Of a DNA stretch of 6,195 nucleotides, positions 1 through 5,385 are shown piece after piece; position 1 is the stretch's first letter; every line of letters begins with the position of its first letter. The stretch spans positions 1-6,195 of the forward strand of contig SLIS01000338.1 of NCBI GenBank assembly GCA_007135505.1, in the 5' to 3' direction. This DNA is from Halovivax sp. Its GTDB lineage: Archaea > Halobacteriota > Halobacteria > Halobacteriales > Natrialbaceae. Below the pieces are notes generated by a model. That model had not been told where the DNA came from, ran no database searches, and was given only the letters and a program-made list of their open reading frames with translations. A program made the translations under genes and the position numbers.

Positions 1-1
1 C

Positions 2-166
2 GAGGAGTACGACGCCAAAGACGACACGCTCGTCCTCGCCGGCGGCGTCATCCCCGATGAGGACCGCGACGAACTCTACGAAGAGGGCGTCGCCGAGATC
101 TTCGGCCCCGGCACGTCGATCGAGGAGACGATCGAGTTCGTCCGCGAGAACGCCGGCGAGCGATGA
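2..166 (+). CDS. mcmA2: Methylmalonyl-CoA mutase, C-terminal B12-binding subunit or domain (3' end only)
   Basis: Only the last 54 codons are present; the reading frame begins at base 2 and ends in TGA at 164-166. The visible peptide contains AGGVIPDED followed by GVAEIFGPGTSIEET. This is the characteristic end of the adenosylcobalamin-binding Rossmann-like domain of methylmalonyl-CoA mutase and related acyl-CoA mutases: the GG strand-loop, the IFGPGT loop and the closing helix. The family converts (R)-methylmalonyl-CoA to succinyl-CoA in the cytoplasm. The DxHxxG cobalamin-ligand motif lies upstream of the window and cannot be checked. Archaea often encode this domain as a separate small subunit, so mcmA2 is the likely name, but a one-piece mutase cannot be excluded. 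The stop overlaps the meaB start (ATGA, 163-166), so the two are almost certainly co-transcribed and translationally coupled. This also makes methylmalonyl-CoA mutase more likely than another B12-dependent mutase. Confidence 0.9.
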   Translation, partial: EEYDAKDDTLVLAGGVIPDEDRDELYEEGVAEIFGPGTSIEETIEFVRENAGER

Positions 167-1302
167 CCGAAAACGACGCGGCGGGCGAGCCGCCAGCCGG
201 CGAATCCGGTGTCGGCACGGACGAGATCGGAACCCTCCTGTCCGACCTCCTCGACGGCGAACACCGGGCGTTGGCCCGAACCATCTCCAAAATCGAGGAT
301 CGTGCACCCGGCTATCGCCGGCTGGTTTCGAGCCTGTACGACCACACCGGCGGCGCGGACGTCATCGGGATCACCGGTTCGCCCGGCGCCGGCAAGTCGA
401 CGCTCGTCGACAAGCTCGCAGAAACCTACCGGGACCGAGGCGAGACGGTCGGCATCATCGCGATCGATCCGTCCTCGCCCTTTTCCGGCGGTGCCGTCCT
501 CGGCGACCGGATTCGGATGGCGTCGACGATCGGTGACATGGACGTCTTCGTTCGGTCGATGAGTGCCCGCGGAACCCTCGGCGGCCTCTCGACCGCGACG
601 GCCGACGCCGTGAAAGCGATGGACGCCTTCGGCAAGGACAAGATCATCATCGAAACCGTCGGTGCCGGGCAGAACGAAATCGACATCGTTCGCACCGCGG
701 ACACCGTCGCCGTCCTCGTCCCGCCGGGCTCCGGGGACGCCGTCCAGACGCTGAAGGCCGGGATCCTCGAGATCGCGGACGTCTTCGTCGTCAACAAGGC
801 CGATCGGGACGGCGCCGACCGGACCGTCCAGGAGCTGCTCGAGATGGTCGAACTCGGTGACGGCCCGAGCTTCGGCGTCGATCCGGGACACCACGGACCG
901 GGGAGTGCGGGTGACACCGACGAAGCCACGGTTGGGTCCGGACTGGACGCAACGAACGCCACCGACGGCGACTGGCGGCCACCGATCGTCGAGACGGTCG
1001 CAACCGAAGCCGAGGGCGTCGACGAGTTGCTCGAACAGTTTTCGAACCACGGTCAGTACCTCGCCGAATCGGGTGAGGGCAACCGTCGGACGCGGCGCCG
1101 CCACGCCGAAGAGATCCGAACCCTGCTCCGGGAGGACCTCCACGAGCTGCTCGAGGCCGAACTCGAGCGACGGGGCGGGATCACCGACCTCGCGGCCGCC
1201 GTCGAACGGGGCGAGACCGATCCGTACTCGATCGCCGATTCGGTGCTCGAACCCGTCGGCGACTGCCTCCGGGAACTCGAAGACCCGTCACGTCGAGGGT
1301 AA
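163..1302 (+). CDS. meaB: MeaB/ArgK-type GTPase, methylmalonyl-CoA mutase chaperone
   Basis: This is a 379-residue G3E-class P-loop GTPase of the MeaB/ArgK family. Members load and protect adenosylcobalamin on methylmalonyl-CoA mutase, using GTP hydrolysis to gate cofactor delivery and to expel damaged cofactor. Visible motifs in order are Walker A GSPGAGKS (72-79), the IDPSSPFSGG stretch (101-110) with the Mg/switch I Asp102, GDRIRM (114-119), the switch II-like ETVGAGQ (164-170), the guanine-specificity motif NKAD (211-214) and WRPP (271-274). Basic and acidic helices at about 308-338 match the family's C-terminal dimerisation region. The first ~20 residues are an acidic, Gly/Pro-rich extension. 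Between NKAD and WRPP there is a longer than usual Gly/Asp/Thr-rich stretch (about 232-269), probably a disordered surface loop. The start is fixed by the ATGA overlap with the mutase gene. The older ArgK name implied an arginine/ornithine kinase role; the neighbour supports the mutase-chaperone role. Confidence 0.95.
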   Translation: MTENDAAGEPPAGESGVGTDEIGTLLSDLLDGEHRALARTISKIEDRAPGYRRLVSSLYDHTGGADVIGITGSPGAGKSTLVDKLAETYRDRGETVGIIAIDPSSPFSGGAVLGDRIRMASTIGDMDVFVRSMSARGTLGGLSTATADAVKAMDAFGKDKIIIETVGAGQNEIDIVRTADTVAVLVPPGSGDAVQTLKAGILEIADVFVVNKADRDGADRTVQELLEMVELGDGPSFGVDPGHHGPGSAGDTDEATVGSGLDATNATDGDWRPPIVETVATEAEGVDELLEQFSNHGQYLAESGEGNRRTRRRHAEEIRTLLREDLHELLEAELERRGGITDLAAAVERGETDPYSIADSVLEPVGDCLRELEDPSRRG

Positions 1303-1554
1303 CGATTGGATACGATCCCGGGCGACGCCGGTGATCCGTTTCGCAGGTGCCTGCCTGTTTCTCGGGGCCTGCCTCTTGAATAGTACAGCGAGGATGCAGT
1401 ACAGACAGCGGATAGGACAGGTAGTGCATCAGGTTCGGGGTGCCATCATCGTCGACTGACCGAACGTCGGACGAGAAGCAGTGCTTCGAGAGAGCGGTCG
1501 TTCCCCCCCACGCTGGATCCGTGTCTCCAGTATCGGAGGGGATCGAGACCGACG
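1303..1554. other. Convergent intergenic region, no recognised gene
   Basis: This 252-bp gap separates the converging meaB and DUF35 genes. I see no convincing coding sequence: open frames that cross it on either strand are extensions of antisense shadows and match no family I know. No oligo-T tract suitable for an archaeal terminator is evident on either strand. Small local symmetries are present: GAAGCA-G-TGCTTC (1475-1487), CCGA-ACG-TCGG (1460-1470), and the short direct repeat AGTACAG at 1382-1388 and 1398-1404. The composition is less GC3-patterned than the flanking genes, consistent with non-coding or decayed DNA. Confidence 0.6.
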
Positions 1555-1944
1555 CTATCGGGGGCGGAACGCGATCAATCGATCGCCGGTCGTCTCCGAG
1601 ACGGTGCTGGTGAGCGAGACGGTCGTGCCGGCCGTGACGTCGTCGACGTCGCTCTCGAGAACGCGGCCGGTGATTCGAACCGGCCCGAAGTCGACGATCG
1701 CGGTGGCGTAGGGGGCATCGTCCTCGAACGCCGGCGTCGGTACGTGGACGATCGTGAAGGTCTCGATAGTTCCGGACGCCGGCAGCGGCTCGCGAGAAAG
1801 CGAGTCGACACCACACTCCGGACAGACCTGGCGAGGCGGGAGCGAGCCGTGACCCTCGACACACTCGAGGTAGTACGTCTCGTCATCCTCGAGTGCGTCC
1901 ATCCATGCGTCGAAGCCGTCGTCACGAACGCGTTCGTCGGTCAT
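1555..1944 (-). CDS. DUF35 OB-fold/zinc-ribbon protein, thiolase partner subunit
   Basis: This small acidic protein (129 aa) has the DUF35 layout: an N-terminal helix (about 8-20), a rubredoxin-like zinc ribbon (about 25-48) and an OB-fold (about 55-127). The ribbon has C28, H32, the LPPR signature at 35-38, then CPEC at 41-44, so the first knuckle reads CxxxH rather than the commoner CxxC. The OB-fold contains GTIETFTIVH and the ITGRV strand. Proteins of this family are non-catalytic partners of thiolases. In archaea they bridge thiolase and HMG-CoA synthase, or form the second subunit of haloarchaeal beta-ketothiolases, probably binding the CoA moiety. The start codon at 1944 overlaps the stop of the upstream thiolase (ATGA on the minus strand), so the two are translationally coupled and probably made together. 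No HMG-CoA synthase gene lies beside them here. Confidence 0.88.
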   Translation of the reverse strand: MTDERVRDDGFDAWMDALEDDETYYLECVEGHGSLPPRQVCPECGVDSLSREPLPASGTIETFTIVHVPTPAFEDDAPYATAIVDFGPVRITGRVLESDVDDVTAGTTVSLTSTVSETTGDRLIAFRPR

Positions 1945-3104
1945 CGAACCACCTCCAGGACGTGGACGACGCAGGACGCGACGGTCCCACCCGCGTTGTG
2001 TGCGACGACCGTCTCGCCATCTACGGCCGCGCTGTGTGGATGGTCGCCACGCAAGAGTCGGGTCAACTCGGCGATCTGTGAGGCACCCGTCGCCCCGACC
2101 GGGTGACCCTTGGCCTTCAGTCCGCCGGAAAGATTCACCGGTACGGGGCCGTCGGCCGTGGTGTACCCCTCGCGGGCGGCCGAGATACCGGCGCCGACCT
2201 CGGTGATTCCGAGCGATTCGATGGCGAGGACTTCGGCGATCGTGAAGCAGTCGTGGACCTCGGCCGCCGCAACGTCGTCGGCCGTTATCCCGGCGTCGTC
2301 GTAGGCCTGCGTCGCCGCCTCCGTTGCGGCTGGCGATCGAGCCAGGTGGTCGCGATCGTGCAGCGCCATCCGGTCGCCACCCTGTCCGGATCCGGTGATC
2401 GAAACGGGTGCGTCCACGTCGTTGCGTTCGGCGTATTCGTCACTGACGAGCACGAGGGCACAGGCCCCATCGGAGATTGGACACGAGTCGTAGAGCCCCA
2501 GCGGTTCCGAGACGGGCGGCGCCTCGAGGACGTCCGAAACCTCGATCGCCCGTCGATACTGAGCTTTCTCGTTGTCGAGGGCGTTCTCGTGATTCTTGAC
2601 CGCGATGTGTGCGAGGTCCTCGCGATCCCCGCCGAACGTCTCGAAGTACGCCGTCGCCATGAGCCCGTAGGCGCCAGGAAAGGTTACGCCCGCGCGGACT
2701 TCCCAGAGATCGTCCGCAGCGATGGCCAGGGCTTCCGTCGCGCCGGCGGTGCCGAGGTTCGTCATCCGCTCGGCGCCACCGACCAGACAGACGTCCGACT
2801 CCCCGTTTCGGATGCTGATGACGGCGTCGCGGATCGCCGTGGCACTAGACGCACAGGCCGACTCGTATCGCGTCGCCGGTGCGCTGACGCCCGCCGCTTC
2901 GGCCATCAGCGGTCCCTGGTGGCCCTGGTGCTCGGCGAGTTCGCCCATGAAGTTGCCGTACCTGACCGATTCGACGGCCGTGCGGGCCACGCCGGCATCC
3001 GCGAACGCGGCCGAGGCGGCCTCGGCGAAGAGATCTCGGCCCGTACGTTCGGGTGTACTGCCGAACGGTGTCAATCCGACGCCTGCGACGCGTACCCCAC
3101 TCAT
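1941..3104 (-). CDS. SCP-x/archaeal-type thiolase (acetyl-CoA C-acyltransferase), catalytic subunit
   Basis: This 387-residue thiolase is of normal length for the SCP2/archaeal branch, with N-terminus VAGVGLTPFG. The nucleophilic cysteine is C84 in ESACASSA. HDCF (284-287) replaces the NEAF of bacterial biosynthetic thiolases, as in SCP-x thiolases. NLSGG (324-328) leads to GHPVGATG (333-340), whose H334 is the catalytic histidine. The C-terminal HNAGGT (369-374) has His where bacterial enzymes have the second Cys, giving a Cys-His-His set. The enzyme cleaves or forms 3-ketoacyl-CoA in the cytoplasm. The true substrate is not readable from sequence: candidates are acetoacetyl-CoA for isoprenoids, 3-ketovaleryl-CoA for polyhydroxyalkanoate or beta-oxidation, or branched ketoacyl-CoA. 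It overlaps the DUF35 gene by four bases. The ATG at 3104 fits the conserved N-terminus and lies about 29 nt from a TATA box, so the message is probably leaderless. Confidence 0.92.
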   Translation of the reverse strand: MSGVRVAGVGLTPFGSTPERTGRDLFAEAASAAFADAGVARTAVESVRYGNFMGELAEHQGHQGPLMAEAAGVSAPATRYESACASSATAIRDAVISIRNGESDVCLVGGAERMTNLGTAGATEALAIAADDLWEVRAGVTFPGAYGLMATAYFETFGGDREDLAHIAVKNHENALDNEKAQYRRAIEVSDVLEAPPVSEPLGLYDSCPISDGACALVLVSDEYAERNDVDAPVSITGSGQGGDRMALHDRDHLARSPAATEAATQAYDDAGITADDVAAAEVHDCFTIAEVLAIESLGITEVGAGISAAREGYTTADGPVPVNLSGGLKAKGHPVGATGASQIAELTRLLRGDHPHSAAVDGETVVAHNAGGTVASCVVHVLEVVR

Positions 3105-3119
3105 AAACGGCCGTACCAG

Positions 3120-3147
3120 CCGAACCGATTAATATTTCGTGGTTCGG
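3120..3147. repeat. Inverted repeat bracketing the thiolase TATA box (candidate operator)
   Basis: CCGAACC (3120-3126) and GGTTCGG (3141-3147) are perfect 7-bp inverted arms separated by 14 bp that contain the TATA box. The arm centres are 21 bp apart, two helical turns, so a dimeric regulator could sit on one face of the DNA and exclude TBP/TFB. The function as an operator is inferred. A single CGAACC half-site recurs at 3236-3241, and GTTCGG recurs at 3409-3414 directly upstream of the TATA box of the divergent gene. Confidence 0.5.
3129..3137 (-). promoter_or_regulatory. TATA box of the thiolase-DUF35 operon
   Basis: Read on the minus strand this is AAATATTAA, an AT-rich block within GC-rich DNA. 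Its centre is about 29 nt upstream of the thiolase ATG (3104). Archaeal transcription usually starts about 25-28 nt downstream of the TATA centre, so the transcript would begin at or just before the start codon, making a leaderless mRNA. This is inferred from spacing only. Confidence 0.65.
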
Positions 3148-3278
3148 GCGAGCGGTCGCTCCGAGACAGGGACAGTGGTGCCCGAGTGGTCGCCACGCCG
3201 GTGGTTGGCGAGGGTCTCGTTCACCGTTGTCCCAACGAACCGGCTGTCACGAGGTTGGCAAAAAGTATTCGAGTGTTA

Positions 3279-3339
3279 CTAATTCATTTGTGTGGAGTAA
3301 ATCGAATTTACTAAAGCCTCTCTTGATTCGATGAATTAG
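3279..3339. repeat. Nested inverted repeats in an AT-rich island
   Basis: The inner dyad is AGTAAAT-CGA-ATTTACT (3296-3312), with 7-bp perfect arms. The outer arms are CTAATTCAT (3279-3287) and ATGAATTAG (3331-3339), 9 bp and perfect, with unequal spacers of 8 and 18 nt to the inner dyad. TTACTAA also occurs as a direct repeat (3276-3282 and 3308-3314), start points 32 bp apart, about three helical turns. The island stands out against the surrounding GC-rich DNA. It may be an operator array for the divergent promoters; an RNA hairpin is also possible if it is transcribed. Confidence 0.5.
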
Positions 3340-3371
3340 GAGCGCAGAGTAACTTGGCGTTTCTCACAGGT

Positions 3372-3394
3372 AAACCCGGGTGAGAGTCCGGTTT
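3372..3394. repeat. Imperfect inverted repeat upstream of the transporter promoter
   Basis: AAACCCGG (3372-3379) can pair with CCGGTTT (3388-3394) with one bulged C and an 8-nt loop. It lies 20-43 bp upstream of the TATA box of the substrate-binding protein gene, where archaeal activators often bind. This is a weak call that rests on symmetry and position. Confidence 0.3.
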
Positions 3395-3414
3395 AGCGAA
3401 ACGAGAAAGTTCGG

Positions 3415-3424
3415 TAGATATATA
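3415..3424 (+). promoter_or_regulatory. TATA box of the ABC substrate-binding protein gene
   Basis: TAGATATATA is preceded by a purine-rich BRE-like stretch (CGAAACGAGAAAG, 3397-3409). Its centre is about 29 nt before the ATG at 3449, the same geometry as the divergent thiolase promoter, which predicts a leaderless message. This position also argues against the in-frame upstream GTG at 3380, because the promoter would then lie inside the coding region. Confidence 0.7.
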
Positions 3425-3448
3425 CCTCATCTGTGTCAAGAGGTACCC

Positions 3449-5284
3449 ATGTCCGATACCGCGAATCGGCAAGATGTGGACAGTTCGAGACGGAAGATGC
3501 TCGCCCTCCTGGGCGGCAGTGCATCGGTGGGACTGGCCGGGTGCTCGGCGTTGTTCGAAGGTGACGAGGATGACGACCCGGAAGACGACGACACCGGCCC
3601 CGAGCAGGAAGGAAGTCACGCTGACAAGGCCCAGCGCGCCTGGGAGACCATCGAGGATAACCCCGGCCCCGATGCCGAGGACATTCGCAACGAGGCGTAC
3701 GTCGAAATCGAGGAAGCGATCAGGGACGACATGATCCTGATGCCTCTGTATCACGGCCTCACCGAGCGAATGTGGTACGACTACGTCGACGTTCCCCCGA
3801 CCGGTGCCCTCGGCGGCCACCACCAGCAGCACAACCGCACGGTGGTCGAGAACGACACCGAGTTGAACATGATCAACAGCACGTTCGACGAGCTGGATCC
3901 GATCATGTCGACCGACACCGCGTCGGCGGTGGTCATCACCCAGATGTACGAGACCCTGACCACCTATCCCGACGGGGTCGCCGAAATGGAGAACCAGCTG
4001 CTCGAGGAAATGGAGGCCTCCGACGACGGCCTGACCTGGACGTTCACCCTGAGAGACGACGTCCAGTTCCACGACGGCCAGACGCTCGACGCCAACGACG
4101 TCGTCTACTCGTGGCGCCGACTCGCCGAATCGCCCAACAGCGAGCGAGCGAACTTCATCCTCGGCGGCGGTGGGTTCCTCGGTCTCGATCACGAGCGAGA
4201 CGAAGAAGAGGCCGTCGTCCCCGAGTCCCCGGCGATCGAGGCCGTCGACGACATGACCGTCGAGATCGAGATCACGGAGCCCACCCCCGGCGTGCTCGAC
4301 ATCATCACGTACGACGGTTTCGCCATCGTCCCCGAGGGTATCGTCGGCGACATCGAAGGCTACGACGGCGAGGTCGACCACGACGAGTTCAGGACCGAGA
4401 TGGCAAACGGTACCGGTCCGTTCGAGTTCGACTCCTTCACCCCCGCCGAGGAAGTCCGGGTCACTCGTAACGACGACTACCACGGCGAGGTCGCGGAGAT
4501 CGAGTCGATCCACTGGGAGATCATCGAGGACGACGAGGCTTCCTACACCTACGCGATGGAGCAGAACGCCGACATCTTCGGCGTTCCGACGCAGTACTAC
4601 GACAACGACCTCGTCGACGCCGAACCCGACGACCGCGGACGGGACGCCGGGACGTACGGGCCATTCGATGAAAACGACGAAGTGGTCAACTACCTCGGTA
4701 TCCCCGAGATGAGTACGTTCTACTTCGCGTTCAACGCCCGACACGTTCCACGGCCCGTCCGGCAGGCCGTCGCGTACGTCACCGACCACGAGGAGCTCAT
4801 CGAGGACATCTTCGAGGGGCGGGGCGTCGAAGCGTTCAGCTTCACGCCGCCGGGAATCTGGCCGACCGGAAACGAAGGCTACGAGGCGTGGCTCGACGAG
4901 TGGCCGTACAACCCCAACGAGACCGACATCGAGAGCGCCAGAGAATTGCTCCAGGACGAGGGCTACACGGAGGACGATCCGTTCGAGATGACGCTCACGA
5001 CCTACGAGAGCGAGGTGTTCCAGGAGGCCGCCGAATTGACCCGGGACAAACTCGCCGGTGCGGGCGTCGAAATCGACCTCGAGGAGGCGCCGTTCGGCAC
5101 CCTCATCAGTCGCGGTGAGGACGGTGACCTCGAGATGTACTCGCTCGGCTGGATCTGGAGCTGGCAGGACGTCTCCTACGGTCACTTCGGGTTCGAGCCG
5201 AAGAACACCGACACGGATCTCATCCCGACGGAGGCGACCGGCTACTACCTCGACTGGCAGGTCGAACTCGACGAAGAAGCCTGA
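3449..5284 (+). CDS. ABC transporter substrate-binding lipoprotein, family 5 (DppA/OppA-like), apparently circularly permuted
   Basis: This 611-residue extracellular solute-binding lipoprotein captures a ligand, possibly a peptide, and delivers it to the membrane permease encoded next. The N-terminus has a twin-arginine signal (R14-R15, then KML and a hydrophobic run) ending in lipobox LAGC with C32 as the lipid-anchored residue, so Tat export is expected. An Asp/Glu-rich linker follows (about 37-55). Family-5 hallmarks are LNMINSTFDELDPIMSTD (139-156), LTWTFTLRDDVQFHDG (195-210) with ANDVVYSW (215-222), NGTGPFEF (320-327), FNARHVPRPVRQAVAY (428-443) and LGWIW (566-570). Residues 57-134 instead resemble the normal C-terminal end of such proteins, and the chain stops soon after LGWIW; see the separate entry. 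The ATG at 3449 is chosen over the GTG at 3380 because of the TATA position and because the Tat signal then begins properly. The ligand cannot be read from sequence; peptide, nickel and oligosaccharide binders all occur in the family. Confidence 0.9.
   Translation: MSDTANRQDVDSSRRKMLALLGGSASVGLAGCSALFEGDEDDDPEDDDTGPEQEGSHADKAQRAWETIEDNPGPDAEDIRNEAYVEIEEAIRDDMILMPLYHGLTERMWYDYVDVPPTGALGGHHQQHNRTVVENDTELNMINSTFDELDPIMSTDTASAVVITQMYETLTTYPDGVAEMENQLLEEMEASDDGLTWTFTLRDDVQFHDGQTLDANDVVYSWRRLAESPNSERANFILGGGGFLGLDHERDEEEAVVPESPAIEAVDDMTVEIEITEPTPGVLDIITYDGFAIVPEGIVGDIEGYDGEVDHDEFRTEMANGTGPFEFDSFTPAEEVRVTRNDDYHGEVAEIESIHWEIIEDDEASYTYAMEQNADIFGVPTQYYDNDLVDAEPDDRGRDAGTYGPFDENDEVVNYLGIPEMSTFYFAFNARHVPRPVRQAVAYVTDHEELIEDIFEGRGVEAFSFTPPGIWPTGNEGYEAWLDEWPYNPNETDIESARELLQDEGYTEDDPFEMTLTTYESEVFQEAAELTRDKLAGAGVEIDLEEAPFGTLISRGEDGDLEMYSLGWIWSWQDVSYGHFGFEPKNTDTDLIPTEATGYYLDWQVELDEEA
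3617..3850 (+). other. C-terminal-type segment relocated to the N-terminus of the binding protein
   Basis: These codons encode residues 57-134. The segment has a helix (AQRAWETI, 61-68), a proline-containing loop, a second helix (RNEAYVEIEEAIRDD, 80-94), the strand MILMPLYHGL (95-104), then ERMWYDYV (106-113) and a Gly/His/Gln-rich tail. From what I know of haloarchaeal family-5 binding proteins, this order (helix, NEAYxxxEEA helix, PLYH, WYDxVD) is the very end of the polypeptide. Here it precedes the usual first strand of the fold (LNMINS, 139). Nothing equivalent follows LGWIW at the real C-terminus, and the 101-bp gap downstream is too short to encode it in any frame. The homology is judged by eye; no alignment was run. 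Confidence 0.6.
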
Positions 5285-5385
5285 AGACCGCCTCATTCGT
5301 CGTTCGATGGAAAAAGATATAGCGGGGAATTAGGGTATCCTAAATAAATGTATTCGATTATCGGACCGGCGGAGAGTGATTTCGA
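5285..5385 (+). promoter_or_regulatory. Gap before the permease: possible internal promoter, dyad and ribosome-binding site
   Basis: This 101-bp AT-rich spacer contains AAAAAGATATAG (5311-5322) and TAAATAAATG (5341-5350), either of which could be a TATA element for a secondary promoter. A dyad TTAGG-GTAT-CCTAA (5330-5343) lies between them. GGAG at 5371-5374 ends 11 nt before the ATG at 5386 and is a plausible, slightly distant Shine-Dalgarno site, so the permease may be translated from a leadered message. No oligo-T terminator is seen within the gap itself. Confidence 0.45.

Larger units (their letters stand above)
3105..3448. other. Divergent intergenic regulatory region
   Basis: This 344-bp gap separates the divergent thiolase and substrate-binding-protein genes and holds no plausible coding sequence. 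It contains a TATA box with flanking inverted repeat at the thiolase end (3120-3147) and a GC-rich featureless part (about 3148-3258). An AT-rich island with nested dyads follows (about 3261-3340), then a bulged hairpin-forming repeat (3372-3394) and a second TATA box (3415-3424) serving the transporter gene. No tRNA, known riboswitch or mobile-element end is recognised. Confidence 0.75.

Noticed and set aside
76..1143. 355-codon open frame antisense to meaB
   Set aside because: It is a shadow of the GC-rich plus-strand gene, with no motifs, and the plus frame holds the full GTPase motif set.
1475..1487. Perfect 13-bp palindrome GAAGCA-G-TGCTTC as a terminator
   Set aside because: A one-base loop leaves only a very short usable stem and there is no following T-tract on either strand.
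2103..3314. 403-codon plus-strand open frame over the thiolase
   Set aside because: It is antisense to a clear thiolase and extends into the intergenic region only because stops are rare; no domain is seen.
3365..3400. Possible riboswitch-like leader (GGTGAGAGTCCGG)
   Set aside because: No known cobalamin, TPP or other riboswitch core is recognisable, and the promoter lies downstream of it, so it would not be in the transcript.
3380..3448. Upstream in-frame GTG start adding 23 residues to the binding protein
   Set aside because: It would place the TATA box inside the gene and put 23 extra residues ahead of the Tat signal; the ATG at 3449 fits promoter spacing and signal-peptide form.
3617..3850. 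Assembly join or frameshift explaining the odd order of the binding protein
   Set aside because: The frame is open and evenly acidic and GC3-biased through both junctions, with no stop or compositional break; a misassembly cannot be wholly excluded without reads but nothing in the sequence suggests one.
3311..5296. 661-codon open frame antisense to the substrate-binding protein
   Set aside because: It is longer than the real gene, but its product shows no recognisable domain and is a Val/Arg/Asp-rich translation typical of the complement of a GC3-biased acidic gene. The plus-strand frame has clear Tat, lipobox and family-5 motifs.
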